Source: Kineosporiaceae bacterium
GTDB lineage: Bacteria > Actinomycetota > Actinomycetes > Actinomycetales > Kineosporiaceae
Assembly (NCBI GenBank): GCA_016794595.1
Contig: JAEUJN010000015.1
Span: 1 to 64,000 of the forward strand
Direction of reading: 5' to 3'
Length of the DNA stretch: 64,000 nt
The notes under the pieces: generated by a model
The model's input: only the letters and a program-made list of their open reading frames with translations
The model's database searches: none
What the model was told of the DNA's origin: nothing
Part shown: positions 8,356-19,375 of the stretch, one piece after another
How positions within the stretch are numbered: position 1 is the first letter of the stretch
How the letters are laid out: every line of letters starts with the position of its first letter
Made by a program: the position numbers and the translations under genes

Positions 8356-9342
8356 TCAGGCGTTGCCGTCGAACAGCGAGGTCACCGAGCCGTCGTCGAA
8401 CACCTCGCGAATCGCGCGGGCGATCATCGGCGCGATCGACAGCACGGTCAGCTTGGGGAACATCTGCTCCTCGGCGATCGGCAGGGTGTTGGTGACGATC
8501 ACCTCGCTGATGCTGCTGTTCTTCAGCCGATCGACCGCCGGCCCGGACAGGATCGGATGGGTCGCGGCCACGATCACCTGACTGGCGCCGTTCTCCCGCA
8601 GCGCCTCCGCGGCCTGGACGATCGTGCCCGCGGTGTCGATCATGTCGTCCACCAGCAGGCAGACCCGTCCGTTGACCTCACCGACCACCTCGTGCACCTT
8701 CACGGTGTTCGGCACGCTCGGGTCCCGGCGCTTGTGGATGATGGCCAGCGGTGCGGCCAGCCGGTCGGACCAGACGTCCGCCACCCGCACCCGCCCGGCG
8801 TCCGGGGAGACGATGGTCAGCTTGGACCGGTCGACCCGGCCCCGCACGTAGTCGGCGAGCAGGGGCAGCGCCCACAGGTGGTCCACCGGACCGTCGAAGA
8901 AGCCCTGGATCTGCGCCGTGTGCAGGTCGACCGAGATGATCCGGTCGGCACCGGCGGTCTTGAACAGATCGGCCATCAGCCGGGCCGAGATCGGCTCGCG
9001 ACCGCGGTGCTTCTTGTCCTGACGGGCGTAGGGGAAGAACGGCGCGATCACGGTGATCCGCTTGGCCGAGGCCCGCTTCATGGCGTCGACCATGATCAGT
9101 TGCTCGACCAGCCACTTGTTGATCGGGTGGCAGTGACTCTGGATCACGAACGCGTCGCTGCCCCGCACGCTCTCCCCGAAGCGCACGTAGATCTCGCCGC
9201 TGGCGAAGTCGTAGGCGCTGGTGGGCAGCAGGTCGACGTCCAGGGCCGTGGCCACCTCCTCGGCGAGCCCGGGGTGGGCCCGCCCGCTGGCGATCACCAG
9301 ACGCTTCTCGTTGGCGGCGGTCACGGTGGTGGTCATGCTCAC
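8356..9342 (-). CDS. prs: ribose-phosphate diphosphokinase
   Basis: A protein of about 326-328 residues that makes phosphoribosyl pyrophosphate from ribose 5-phosphate and ATP for nucleotide, histidine and tryptophan synthesis. Family motifs include [16 protein letters not shown], the ATP-binding [18 protein letters not shown] flexible loop and the PRPP-binding motif [13 protein letters not shown] near residue 225. The GTG at 9340-9342 overlaps the glmU stop; an in-frame ATG at 9334-9336 is an equally good start. glmU-prs is a conserved actinobacterial pair. Confidence 0.96.
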   Translation of the reverse strand: MSMTTTVTAANEKRLVIASGRAHPGLAEEVATALDVDLLPTSAYDFASGEIYVRFGESVRGSDAFVIQSHCHPINKWLVEQLIMVDAMKRASAKRITVIAPFFPYARQDKKHRGREPISARLMADLFKTAGADRIISVDLHTAQIQGFFDGPVDHLWALPLLADYVRGRVDRSKLTIVSPDAGRVRVADVWSDRLAAPLAIIHKRRDPSVPNTVKVHEVVGEVNGRVCLLVDDMIDTAGTIVQAAEALRENGASQVIVAATHPILSGPAVDRLKNSSISEVIVTNTLPIAEEQMFPKLTVLSIAPMIARAIREVFDDGSVTSLFDGNA

Positions 9343-10898
9343 TCGGTCCCTTCGGCGGAGGTGGGACCCGTGGTCCCGCCCACCGGTTGCGGTGCCCTGG
9401 CCGCGGCTGCCGCCGCCTCGGCGGAGGCGGTGCCAGGCCGGCGCCGTCGCACCCAGTCCGGCAGGTTGCGCTGCCGCGCCCGGCCGACTGCCATCGCCCC
9501 GGCGGGAACGTCGTCGGTGATCACCGACCCGGCGCCGGTGTAGGCGCCGTCCCCGATGGTGACCGGTGCGACGAGCATGGTGTCGCTGCCGATGCGGACG
9601 TGGTCACCGACGGTCGTGCGGTGCTTGGCCACCCCGTCGTAGTTGACGAACACGGTGGCGGCACCGATGTTCGTGCCCTCGCCGATGGCGGCGTCCCCGA
9701 CGTAGGACAGGTGAGGCACCTTGGCCCCGGCACCGATGTGGGCGTTCTTGGTCTCGACGAAGGCACCGATCTTGCCCTGGGGCCCCAGGCGGGTCCCCGG
9801 ACGCAGGTAGCTGAACGGCCCGACCGTGGCGCCGGCCTCGATCAGTGCCCCGCTGCCGTGGCTGCGCACCACCTGGGCCCCGGCCGCGACGGTGCAGTCG
9901 GCCAGCGTCGTGTCCGGCCCGATCAGCGCGCCGCGCGCCACCTCGGTGTGCCCGTGCAGCTGGACGCCGGGCAGCAGGGTGACGTCCGCCTCGAGGGTGA
10001 CGGTGACATCGACCCAGGTGGTGTCCGGGTCGACGACGGTCACCCCGGCGCGCATCCAGGAATCCAGCAGTCTCTGGTTGAGCACCCGGCCCAGGGTGGC
10101 CAGTTGCACCCGGTCGTTGACGCCCTCGACCTGCCACCGGTCGTCCGTGCGCAGCGCCCCGACCCGGCGGCCGTCCGCGCGGGCGATGGCCAGCACGTCG
10201 GTCAGGTACATCTCACCCTGGGCGTTGTCGGTGGTCAGCCGGCCCAGGGCGTCGGTGAGCACGTCGGCCTCGAAGGCGTAGATCCCCGAGTTGATCTCAC
10301 GGATGGCCCGCTGGTCGTCGTCGGCGTCCTTGTGCTCGACGATGCCGACCACGGCGCCGTCCGGGTCGCCGTTCTCGCGCACCACCCGCCCGTACCCGGT
10401 CGGGTCGGCAACCTGCGCGGTCAGCACCGTGACCGCGTTCCCTGACGCCGCGTGCTCGCTCAGCAAGCCCACCAGGGTCTCCTGGGTCAGTAACGGGACG
10501 TCGCCGTAGGTGACCACGACCGTGCCGGTCAGGGAGCCGGTCAGGGAGCCGGACTGTGAGCCGGTCAGCCGGGGGGCGAGGGCCTCGAGCCCGCAGGCGA
10601 CGGCACGGCCCGTGCCCTTGATCTCGTCCTGGTCGGCGATCACGGCGTCCGGGTCGACCTCGCCCACATGGGCGGCCACCAGGTCACGCTCGTGCCGGAC
10701 GACGACCACCAGGTGCCCCGGGGCCAGGCCCCGGGCGGCAGCCAGGGCGTGACCCAGCAGGGACCGACCGCCGATGCGGTGCAGGACCTTGGGGGTGGCC
10801 GAACGCATCCGGGTGCCCTCGCCGGCAGCGAGGACGACGACTGCGGACGGTGGGCCGGCGGCCGGTGGAGTGGTGGACTGACTCTCGGTCTGACGCAC
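9339..10898 (-). CDS. glmU: bifunctional UDP-N-acetylglucosamine pyrophosphorylase / glucosamine-1-phosphate acetyltransferase
   Basis: A 519-residue enzyme making UDP-GlcNAc for peptidoglycan. The N-terminal uridyltransferase carries [11 protein letters not shown]...PKVLH near residues 25-40. The C-terminal left-handed beta-helix acetyltransferase carries [20 protein letters not shown] and the typical [11 protein letters not shown] 40-residue tail rich in Ala/Pro extends beyond the core, as in mycobacterial GlmU. The GTG at 10896-10898 is chosen because GAGGAGG lies about 10 bases upstream. The 3' end overlaps prs. Confidence 0.95.
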   Translation of the reverse strand: MRQTESQSTTPPAAGPPSAVVVLAAGEGTRMRSATPKVLHRIGGRSLLGHALAAARGLAPGHLVVVVRHERDLVAAHVGEVDPDAVIADQDEIKGTGRAVACGLEALAPRLTGSQSGSLTGSLTGTVVVTYGDVPLLTQETLVGLLSEHAASGNAVTVLTAQVADPTGYGRVVRENGDPDGAVVGIVEHKDADDDQRAIREINSGIYAFEADVLTDALGRLTTDNAQGEMYLTDVLAIARADGRRVGALRTDDRWQVEGVNDRVQLATLGRVLNQRLLDSWMRAGVTVVDPDTTWVDVTVTLEADVTLLPGVQLHGHTEVARGALIGPDTTLADCTVAAGAQVVRSHGSGALIEAGATVGPFSYLRPGTRLGPQGKIGAFVETKNAHIGAGAKVPHLSYVGDAAIGEGTNIGAATVFVNYDGVAKHRTTVGDHVRIGSDTMLVAPVTIGDGAYTGAGSVITDDVPAGAMAVGRARQRNLPDWVRRRRPGTASAEAAAAAARAPQPVGGTTGPTSAEGTE

Positions 10899-11035
10899 GG
10901 GACTGCTGCCTCCTCGGCACCCGGGGTTCGGCAGGGCGATCCTAACCGTCGGCATCGGGGCGGCGTCCCCGGTCCGGAGTGATCCGCACCGCCCGGCACA
11001 CGCGCTGTGCACGCCCTGTGCTCGTGCCGTGCTCG

Positions 11036-11107
11036 CTCCGCCCCCCTGATTCGAACAGGGACCTCAAGGCTCCAAAGGCCTGTGTGCTGCCGTTACACCA
11101 GGGCGGA
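11036..11107 (-). tRNA. tRNA-Gln (anticodon TTG)
   Basis: A 72-base cloverleaf is readable on the minus strand. The acceptor stem is TCCGCCC (5' end at 11107) pairing with GGGCGGA at 11037-11043. The anticodon loop CTTTGGA reads anticodon TTG. The T-arm is CCCTG TTCGAAT CAGGG at 11044-11060, and the discriminator base is at 11036. CCA is not encoded. No duplicated tRNA 3' end, and hence no attachment site, was seen nearby. Confidence 0.93.
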
Positions 11108-11225
11108 TCGTTCTCGTCAGCTCACGGTACGTCACCGGCGCTGGGGCAGGTGCGACCGGGACCGCGGGGACCGGCAGCGACCAGTGTGCCCGATCCGGCG
11201 CACGGTGAGCGGGCATGATGGGGAC

Positions 11226-11891
11226 GTGAGCCCCCCCACCGCGGACGCAGCGCGGCGCCACTCGGCGTCGGGCAGGTCCCGGATGACCGGCAGCCAGCGA
11301 CGAGAGCAGTTGCTCACCGTGGGCCGGCGGCTCTTTGCCGAGAAGGGCTTCGAGGGCACCAGCGTCGAGGAGATCGCCGCCACCGCCCAGGTCTCCAAGC
11401 CGGTGGTCTACGAGCACTTCGGGGGCAAGGAGGGCCTCTACGCCCAGGTCGTCGACCGCGAGACCCGGGCGTTGCTCGCACTGATCACCCAGTCCCTGTC
11501 CGGGCGCCACCACCCGCGCGAGCTGCTGGAGAACGCTGCCCTGGCGCTGCTGGGCTACATCGAGGGCTCGACCGACGGCTTCCGCATCCTGGTACGCGAC
11601 AGTCCGGCCACCCCGTCGGCGCGGACCTTCGCCAGCCTGCTCAGTGATGTCGCACAGCAGGTGGAGTACCTGCTGGTGGACGAGTTCTCCCGCCGCCGCC
11701 TGGACCCGACGGCAGCCCCGCTGTACGCCCAGATGCTGGTCGGCATGGTCTCGCTGACCGGGCAGTACTGGCTCGACCACCGCGAGGCGGCCAAGGCGGA
11801 CGTCGCCGCCCACCTGGTGAACCTGGCCTGGAACGGGCTGTCGGGCCTGGAGCGGGCGCCCGTGCTCGGTGTGCGGGCCCGGTCGTCGTGA
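11226..11891 (+). CDS. TetR/AcrR family transcriptional regulator
   Basis: A 221-residue regulator with an N-terminal TetR helix-turn-helix at about residues 25-70 (REQLLTVGRRLFAEKGFEGTSVEEIAATAQVSKPVVYEHFGGKEGLY). A C-terminal ligand domain of unknown specificity follows. The GTG at 11226 follows a CATGAT element by six bases and may be leaderless; an in-frame ATG at 11283 is an alternative. The stop overlaps the next gene (MarR family) by 4 bases, so the two regulators are co-expressed. The target is not evident from the neighbours. Confidence 0.88.
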   Translation: MSPPTADAARRHSASGRSRMTGSQRREQLLTVGRRLFAEKGFEGTSVEEIAATAQVSKPVVYEHFGGKEGLYAQVVDRETRALLALITQSLSGRHHPRELLENAALALLGYIEGSTDGFRILVRDSPATPSARTFASLLSDVAQQVEYLLVDEFSRRRLDPTAAPLYAQMLVGMVSLTGQYWLDHREAAKADVAAHLVNLAWNGLSGLERAPVLGVRARSS

Positions 11892-12445
11892 ACTCCGTGC
11901 ACGCCACTGGCGGCGGCCTGGAGCCGGACCGGCCCCTCGGGCGGCAGGGCACGCCCGGGGACGAGGTCGACCGGATCGTCGACGCCTGGCAGCGCGAGCG
12001 GCCCGACCTGGACCTGGCTCCGTTGCAGGTGCTCTCCCGGGTGAGCCGGCTGGCCCGCCACCTGGACCGTTTCCGCCGGGCCGCCTTCGCCGCCCACGAC
12101 CTCGAGCCCTGGGAGTTCGACGTGCTGGCCGCCCTGCGCCGGGCCGGTGAGCCCCATCGGCTCTCCCCCGGTCAGCTGGCCGCCGAGACCCTGGTCGCCA
12201 GCGGCACGATGACCAACCGGATCGACCGGCTGTCGGCACGGTCCCTGGTGGTGCGTGAGCCCGACCCGGACGACGGCCGCGGCGTGCTGGTCCGCCTGAC
12301 CGAGGCCGGCCGCACCGCGGTGGACGCCGCCCTGGCGGACCTGATCGAGCGCGAGCGGAGCCTGCTCTCGAGTCTGGACGAGGCCGACCGACACCATCTG
12401 GGCAGCCTGCTGCGCGCGCTGGCCCTCAGCCTGGGTCACTCCTGA
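11888..12445 (+). CDS. MarR family transcriptional regulator
   Basis: A 185-residue winged-helix protein. Residues 50-150 match MarR (FRRAAFAAHDLEPWEFDVLAALRRAG, LSPGQLAAETLVASGTMTNRIDRL, VREPDPDDGRGVLVRLTEAG). The GTG start overlaps the TetR gene stop (GTGA). It is convergent with the ABC-F gene, with only 24 bases between. The ligand is unknown. Confidence 0.9.
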   Translation: MNSVHATGGGLEPDRPLGRQGTPGDEVDRIVDAWQRERPDLDLAPLQVLSRVSRLARHLDRFRRAAFAAHDLEPWEFDVLAALRRAGEPHRLSPGQLAAETLVASGTMTNRIDRLSARSLVVREPDPDDGRGVLVRLTEAGRTAVDAALADLIERERSLLSSLDEADRHHLGSLLRALALSLGHS

Positions 12446-12458
12446 TCTCGAGGATCAG
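12442..12458. terminator. short hairpin between convergent MarR and ABC-F genes
   Basis: CTGATC (12442-12447) and GATCAG (12453-12458) form a 6-bp stem with a 5-base loop. It overlaps the end of the MarR gene in the short convergent interval. A bidirectional terminator is plausible but weak. Confidence 0.3.
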
Positions 12459-12469
12459 CCCCGCTGTGG

Positions 12470-14296
<1,827 letters not shown>

Positions 14297-14375
14297 GCGC
14301 GCTCCCCCCGGCGTGCGCCCAGGGCACGGTGGACGCGAGGCTGTGGGGGCCCGTCGGCCCCGGATCGCTCGGCAC

Positions 14376-15368
14376 TCACCCGCGCGCGAACTCCTCGATC
14401 ACCCGGGCACCGTGCACGGGCCCGGTCACGGTGATCACCTGGTCGGCCACCTCGGCCGCCTCCAGTGCGGCCCGGACGTCCAGGGCGTGCTCGGCGTCGC
14501 GCACCAGGAACGCGACGGTCGGGCCGCTGCCCGAGACCAGTCCGCCGAGTGCCTCGGACTCCCGGCCGACCTCGAGCGTGCGCTCCAGATCGGGACGCAA
14601 CGAGCACGCGGCGGGCTGCAGGTCGTTGGCCAGTCGCGCGCCCACGGCCACCGCGTTGCCCGAACGCAACGCGGCCATCAGCTCCGGCCCGACCCGGGGC
14701 ACGGGCAGCACCCGGCCGGCCCGCAACCGATCGGTCTCGGCGAAGACGCTCGGGGTGGCCAGCCCGCGGCCGCTGGTGGCGATCACCCACGTGTAGCTGC
14801 CCCGGCACAGCGCGGGGGTGAGCTGCTCGCCGCGACCGGTGCCGACGGCGGTCCCGCCCAGCAGCGGGAAGGGCACGTCGGAGCCCAGTTCGGCGGCGAG
14901 CGCGCGCAGCTGGTCCCGGCTCGAGCCGCTGTGCCAGAGCTGGTCCGCCGCCAGCAGCGCCGCGGCGCCGTCCGCCGATCCACCCGCCATGCCCCCGGCA
15001 ACCGGGATGCGTTTGCGGATGTGGATCGCGACGCCCTCGCCGACGCCGGTGCGTTCGGCCAGCAGCCGGACGGCGCGCACGACCAGGTTGGTCTCGTCCA
15101 ACGGCACGGCCCCCGTCCGGCCGTCGTCCCCGGCCGACGGGTCGCCGTCCAGGTGGGCGAAGTCGCTGTCGAGCGTGACCTGGATCGGCTCGTCGATGCT
15201 GCCGCCGGTGGCCCGCACGGTGACGTCGTCCGCCAGCGAGATCGCCTGGAACACCGTCGCCAACTCATGGAACCCGTCGGCCCGAGGCGCCCCCACCCGA
15301 AGCTCGAGGTTGATCTTCGCCGGGGCCCGGACCGTCACCGCACGCGAGGTCAGCGCACGTGAGGTCAC
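14376..15368 (-). CDS. ispE: 4-diphosphocytidyl-2-C-methyl-D-erythritol kinase
   Basis: A 330-residue GHMP kinase that phosphorylates CDP-methylerythritol in the non-mevalonate isoprenoid pathway. It shows RAPAKINLELRVG near residue 14, the glycine-rich ATP loop RIPVAGGMAGGSADGAAAL near residue 120 and GSGPTVAF near residue 285. The GTG at 15366-15368 is only 9 bases after the rsmA stop, so rsmA-ispE form a leftward operon, a conserved actinobacterial arrangement. Confidence 0.95.
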   Translation of the reverse strand: MTSRALTSRAVTVRAPAKINLELRVGAPRADGFHELATVFQAISLADDVTVRATGGSIDEPIQVTLDSDFAHLDGDPSAGDDGRTGAVPLDETNLVVRAVRLLAERTGVGEGVAIHIRKRIPVAGGMAGGSADGAAALLAADQLWHSGSSRDQLRALAAELGSDVPFPLLGGTAVGTGRGEQLTPALCRGSYTWVIATSGRGLATPSVFAETDRLRAGRVLPVPRVGPELMAALRSGNAVAVGARLANDLQPAACSLRPDLERTLEVGRESEALGGLVSGSGPTVAFLVRDAEHALDVRAALEAAEVADQVITVTGPVHGARVIEEFARG

Positions 15369-15377
15369 GGGCTCACC

Positions 15378-16250
15378 CTAGCCGCGCGCTGCCTCGGCCA
15401 CCGCCGCGAACTGCACCACCGAGAGTTGCTCGCCCCGGGCCGTGGGATCCACCCCCGCGGCGCGCAGCACCTCTTCGGCGCGGGCCGGTGATCCTGCCCA
15501 GCCGGCCAGGGCCGCCCTCAGGGTCTTGCGGCGCTGGGCGAAGGCGGCGTCCACGCAGGCGAAGACCTCGGCCCGGGATGCCGTCGTGACCGGGGCCGGA
15601 CGGCAGGTGAAGGCGACCAGCCCCGAGTCCACGTTCGGCACCGGCCAGAACACGCTGCGCGGCACCGGACCGGCGCGGCGGACGTCGGCGAACCAGGCTG
15701 CCTTCACCGAGGGGGCGCCGTAGCTCTTGCTCCCCGGGGCTGACGCCAGCCGGTCGGCCACCTCGGATTGCACCATCACCAACCCGTGCCGCAGTGCCTG
15801 CAGCCGCTCGAGCGCGACGAGCAGCACCGGGACCGCCACGTTGTAGGGCAGGTTGGCCACCAGGGCGGTGGGGGGCTCCGGCAGATCGGCGGGCTCCAGC
15901 CGCAGGGCATCGGCCGCCAGCACGTGCAGGCGGGCCATGGCCTCCGGACGGCGGGCCGCGACGGTGGCGGGCAGCGCCGCGGCCAGCGCGGGATCGATCT
16001 CGACCGCGATCACTCTCGCCGCGACGTCCAGCAGGGCGAGGGTGAGCGAGCCCAGCCCCGGACCCACCTCGAGCACCACGTCGTGTGCATCGATGCCGCT
16101 GAGTCGCACGATCCGGCGCACGGTGTTCGCGTCGACCACGAAGTTCTGCCCGAGCGCCTTGGTCGGCCGGACGCCGTGCACGGCGGCGAGCTCCCGGATG
16201 TCACCGGCACCCAGCAGGGAGCCGGGCGAGGGGCCGGGGGTATCGGGCAC
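15378..16250 (-). CDS. rsmA: 16S rRNA (adenine1518-N6/adenine1519-N6)-dimethyltransferase
   Basis: A protein of about 290 residues (KsgA) that dimethylates two adenines in helix 45 of 16S rRNA. It carries [19 protein letters not shown] near residue 30, the SAM motif [15 protein letters not shown] and the catalytic NLPYN near residue 135. The GTG at 16248-16250 is preferred because AGG lies eight bases upstream; a TTG at 16266-16268 would add six residues. It heads the rsmA-ispE pair. It is separated from rpf by an inserted beta-helix gene on the other strand. Confidence 0.95.
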   Translation of the reverse strand: MPDTPGPSPGSLLGAGDIRELAAVHGVRPTKALGQNFVVDANTVRRIVRLSGIDAHDVVLEVGPGLGSLTLALLDVAARVIAVEIDPALAAALPATVAARRPEAMARLHVLAADALRLEPADLPEPPTALVANLPYNVAVPVLLVALERLQALRHGLVMVQSEVADRLASAPGSKSYGAPSVKAAWFADVRRAGPVPRSVFWPVPNVDSGLVAFTCRPAPVTTASRAEVFACVDAAFAQRRKTLRAALAGWAGSPARAEEVLRAAGVDPTARGEQLSVVQFAAVAEAARG

Positions 16251-16413
16251 CGGGACAGCCTGGCACAAAGGACCAGGTCAACCGGTCCTGTGCGAGGGGT
16301 TCGATCTTGCTCTCCCGTTGACCCACTCATGACGGACCCGGTTGCACGATGGTGCCGCTGCGGCGGCTCTCGGGGGGCCGCCGCCCTCGTGACGAAGGGC
16401 GCCTGGCCTTCCC

Positions 16414-17892
16414 ATGACCCTCAGCGTGCTGATGCGCCGTTGCCTGATCGCCACCCTCACCGCCGGCGGCGTGGCGGGAGGACTGTTCGTGGTCTCCGAC
16501 CGTACCGACCGCGACCAGCTGGAGACCGTTCTCGCCCACCAGCACCGCGATCCGACACCCGGTTCGGCACGGCGTCCGACGACCTCCCGCGCCGGTGAGC
16601 GCGGCGAGCGCCGGGCGACGCGAGGCCTCCCCACGGCCGCGGGATCGATCGGCGCCACGCCGACCCCGTCCACCACGCTCACTCCGGCACCCGCCGCCGG
16701 TGCTCCCGACACGGGGGCGACCACCTCCCGGGTGAGCACCACCGGCACCACCTCGACCGCCACGAGCCCATCGCGGGAGGCCACGGTTCCCGCGGCCCCG
16801 CCGTCCGGCGGCGCCTGTGCGGGCGCGCCGTCCAGCCCGGCCGTCGTCAACGTGACCACCACCGGTGCCCGCGCGGGCGACAGCGGCGACGACACGGCCG
16901 CGATCCAGGCCGCCATCGACGCCGTGCCGAACGGCGGCACGGTGCTGGTGCCGGACGGCATCTATCTGATCAACGGAGCGCGGGGCGTCCGGCCGAAGAG
17001 CTCGATGACCCTGCGGCTGGCCGCGGGCGCGGTGCTGCGCGTCATCGCGACCTCGAGCGGCAACTACAACGTGATCCGGATCCAGGGCGTCTCGAACGTC
17101 GCGGTCGTGGGCGGCACCGTCGAGGGCGACCTCGGGCGTCACCCGGGCAATAGCGGGCAGTGGGGTCACGGGATCTCGGTGAACGACTCCCGGTCGGTGA
17201 CCATCGACTCGGTGACCTCGGCAGAGGCCTGGGGTGACGGCTTCTACGTCGGGGGCACGTCCTCGGCGGACATCACGCTGTGCCGGGTGCGCGCCGATCA
17301 CAACCGCCGCCAGGGGATCTCGGTGACCGACGTGGACGGCATGGTGATCCGGGACTCGGTGTTCACCCGCACCGTCAGTGAGCCCGGCGGCGCCGGATCG
17401 GGGATCGACCTGGAGCCGAACGGCAATCAGCACGTGCACAACGTCCAGCTGCTGAACAACACGATCACCGACAACAGCGTTCAGGGTCTGTCCATCGGCA
17501 TCAGTGACCAGTACCGCGCCAGTTCGAGCGTCCGGAACATCACGGTGCGCGGCAACACGTTCGACAACAACGGCCTGAGTGCCTCGCCGACCGTGATGCG
17601 CACGGGGATGTACATCTCCGACGTGAGCACCGTGCTGGTGGAGGGCAACACCGTCCGCCGCAGCCACGGCGCCGGCATCTACGTGACCTCCGGATCGCGG
17701 CAGGTCACGGTGCGCGGCAACACGGTCACCGGAACCACCAAGGCCGGCAAGCACGGGGAGTCCGGCGCCGGGATCGCGATGTATCAGGACGTGGGCACGG
17801 TGGTCACCGGCAACACGGTGACCGGCAACGCCGGGACGCCGATCTTCACCTACGACAGCCAGTCGACCATCAGCGGCAACACGACCTCCTGA
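16414..17892 (+). CDS. secreted right-handed beta-helix repeat protein (pectate-lyase-like fold)
   Basis: 492 residues. An N-terminal hydrophobic segment (LMRRCLIATLTAGGVAGGLF) acts as signal peptide or anchor. A Thr/Pro/Ala-rich linker (residues 50-130) precedes a Pectate_lyase_3/NosD-type domain. That domain opens with GDSGDDTAAIQAAIDAVPNGGTV near residue 158 and continues in repeated beta-helix rungs of the type V.GNT(V/I)... to the end. Such proteins are polysaccharide lyases or glycan-binding proteins; the substrate is not predictable. It interrupts the usual rpf-rsmA adjacency and its strand is opposite to both neighbours. It ends 41 bases before a palindromic repeat. Confidence 0.8.
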   Translation: MTLSVLMRRCLIATLTAGGVAGGLFVVSDRTDRDQLETVLAHQHRDPTPGSARRPTTSRAGERGERRATRGLPTAAGSIGATPTPSTTLTPAPAAGAPDTGATTSRVSTTGTTSTATSPSREATVPAAPPSGGACAGAPSSPAVVNVTTTGARAGDSGDDTAAIQAAIDAVPNGGTVLVPDGIYLINGARGVRPKSSMTLRLAAGAVLRVIATSSGNYNVIRIQGVSNVAVVGGTVEGDLGRHPGNSGQWGHGISVNDSRSVTIDSVTSAEAWGDGFYVGGTSSADITLCRVRADHNRRQGISVTDVDGMVIRDSVFTRTVSEPGGAGSGIDLEPNGNQHVHNVQLLNNTITDNSVQGLSIGISDQYRASSSVRNITVRGNTFDNNGLSASPTVMRTGMYISDVSTVLVEGNTVRRSHGAGIYVTSGSRQVTVRGNTVTGTTKAGKHGESGAGIAMYQDVGTVVTGNTVTGNAGTPIFTYDSQSTISGNTTS

Positions 17893-17933
17893 CCCGTCGC
17901 CCACCTGACCCGCTCCCCACCTGACCCGCTCCC

Positions 17934-17979
17934 CTCGTGATCATGCACTTTCGACTGTTCGAAAGTGCATGATCACGAG
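17934..17979. repeat. palindromic repeat, copy 1 (possible bidirectional terminator)
   Basis: Two perfect 21-base arms (17934-17954 and 17959-17979) beginning CTCGTGATCATGCAC surround a CTGT loop. An outer pair of CACCTGACC and GGTCAGGTG arms extends the structure. It lies between the convergent beta-helix and rpf genes and abuts the rpf stop codon. A second copy of the same element is at 22163-22208, so this is a dispersed repeat family rather than an ordinary terminator, though it may terminate both genes. Confidence 0.85.
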
Positions 17980-17980
17980 G

Positions 17981-18970
17981 TCAGGTGAACAGCTTGCGAC
18001 CGCAGACCGGCCACTGACCGGCACCGGCCTTGTTGTAGAGGATCTTGGCCCGCTTGGTCTGCTCGGCAGGCGAGGCGTCGCGGGGGTTGCCGCTGCCCCC
18101 GACCGAGCGCCAGGTCGACAGGCTGAACTGGTAGAGCCCGTAGTAGCCGGCCGGGTTGACCGCCCGGGGGTTGCCGCCGGACTCGCACTTGGCCAGCGCG
18201 GCCCAGTTGAGCCCGTCGGCCTTGGTGCCGGTCGAGGAGGACCCCGACGAACTCGAGGAGGACTTCGTGGACGTCGAGGTCGACTTCGTGGACGTCGAGG
18301 TCGACTTGGTGGTCGTCGAGGCGTCGTTGTCGTCGGACGTCGGGGCCGAGCCGACCTGCACCTGCGCGGTCACCGGCTTGCGGCTGATCTCGGCGGAGAC
18401 CCGCGTGCGGTCGATCTGCTTGCCGTCGGCGTAAGTGAACCGGTAGGTCACCCGCTGCTCACCGGGCTTGCCCTTGGTGACCACCTTGGTGGTACCGACC
18501 GCCAGGTCCCGCGAGCGGGTCTTGGTGGTGGTGAAGGCGAGCGGCTCGGTGGCCACCACCGTGCGGGTGGTCACCCGGACGATGTCGATCGCCATCCCGG
18601 GGACCACGGGCGCGGTCGCCGGCACGCTCAGCCGGTCGAGCCGACCCAGGGTGATGCCCTGCTCTGCGAGCAGGTCGGCCACCGTGCCGGCGGAGCTGGT
18701 CACGGCCCGCGTCGACCCGTCGGCGGTCACGGTGATCTGCCGATCGGCAACCTGGGGGCGGGAGGCGCTCAGCGCCATCCCGGCGGGATCGGCCAGCTCC
18801 ACCTGGGCGTCCTGCCCGTTGAGGGACCTGCTCACCAGCGACCCGGCGTCCGCGATCGCGACGGTGGCCAACACGATGCCCGTCAGGACCGCACCCTGGG
18901 CGACCAGGCGTACGGGACGGCGCTCGAGGAAATCGTGCACGACACTCCAGACCTCATCAGGTCCGGGCAC
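17981..18970 (-). CDS. rpfB: resuscitation-promoting factor, RpfB-like
   Basis: A 329-residue secreted or anchored muralytic enzyme. A signal/anchor segment (residues 22-42, LVAQGAVLTGIVLATVAIAD) leads to a DUF348 module (about 50-110). A G5 domain follows (about 145-205, containing GKPGEQRVTYRFTYADGK), then a Ser/Thr/Lys linker with repeated STSTK units (215-250). The C-terminal lysozyme-like Rpf domain contains LAKCESGGNPRAVNP, with the catalytic Glu and the conserved Cys pair. The family cleaves peptidoglycan and promotes exit from dormancy. It has one clear DUF348 unit against three in mycobacterial RpfB. It lies in the conserved tatD-rpf-rsmA neighbourhood and has a long upstream region with a Crp-like site. 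Confidence 0.93.
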   Translation of the reverse strand: MPGPDEVWSVVHDFLERRPVRLVAQGAVLTGIVLATVAIADAGSLVSRSLNGQDAQVELADPAGMALSASRPQVADRQITVTADGSTRAVTSSAGTVADLLAEQGITLGRLDRLSVPATAPVVPGMAIDIVRVTTRTVVATEPLAFTTTKTRSRDLAVGTTKVVTKGKPGEQRVTYRFTYADGKQIDRTRVSAEISRKPVTAQVQVGSAPTSDDNDASTTTKSTSTSTKSTSTSTKSSSSSSGSSSTGTKADGLNWAALAKCESGGNPRAVNPAGYYGLYQFSLSTWRSVGGSGNPRDASPAEQTKRAKILYNKAGAGQWPVCGRKLFT

Positions 18971-19375
18971 GGGCGATGCGGGACAGGACCAACCCCCGAG
19001 CGGGACGTCCTTGCCCCGCGGCCTCGATCGGTGCCGACCCCCTGCGCCCCCGGGTGGGACCGCGTCGTGCAGGAGCCGAGCAATTCGTTTTGGCTGCGCT
19101 GTCCCGGGATCGGCCGACCCCGGCTGTTCCGCGGAACACCGTAACGGTTCGGCAACGACGCTCCAACGGGCAGAACGGACATGTTGTGGGTATCTCTGGC
19201 GACTGCCCGTAGTCGTTGCAGGTCAGACGGCCTGCTCCAGTGTTATCTATGTCACAGAAAAGTGTTACGAAGAGGGGCATTCGAACCCAGTTCGGCGGCA
19301 AATCGTCCCCCTCGAACCGAATTACAGTCGCAGCCGACCATTTCCCGGAACGGATCACACGGCTCCGGCGAGAAT
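18971..19375. other. intergenic leader region upstream of rpf
   Basis: A 405-base gene-free interval between tatD and rpf. It holds a 12-base palindrome GTTCCGCGGAAC at 19126-19137, a Crp-type palindrome at 19241-19256 and a nearby TAACAC repeat. G+C falls around 19235-19275 compared with the rest of the window, as expected for a promoter. The implied rpf leader would be over 200 bases. I could not recognise a cyclic-di-AMP (ydaO-type) riboswitch core in it. Confidence 0.5.
19241..19256. promoter_or_regulatory. Crp/GlxR-type operator candidate upstream of rpf
   Basis: TGTTATCTATGTCACA matches the TGTGA-N6-TCACA Crp consensus with one mismatch. It lies about 270 bases upstream of the rpf start. 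rpf genes are known Crp targets in mycobacteria, so cAMP-linked regulation is plausible. The site is inferred from sequence only. Confidence 0.55.

Noticed and set aside
11036-11107. tRNA-Gln as an integration site of a mobile element
   Set aside because: No second copy of the tRNA 3' end and no integrase gene were found nearby; the flanking genes are ordinary.
18236-18320. Tandem DNA repeats as a mobile or CRISPR feature
   Set aside because: These 21-base repeats encode the Ser/Thr/Lys linker of the Rpf protein; they are ordinary coding repeats.
18971-19240. A cyclic-di-AMP (ydaO-type) riboswitch ahead of rpf
   Set aside because: Such riboswitches are known upstream of rpf in other actinobacteria, and the leader is long enough, but I could not find the conserved core segments on the minus strand.
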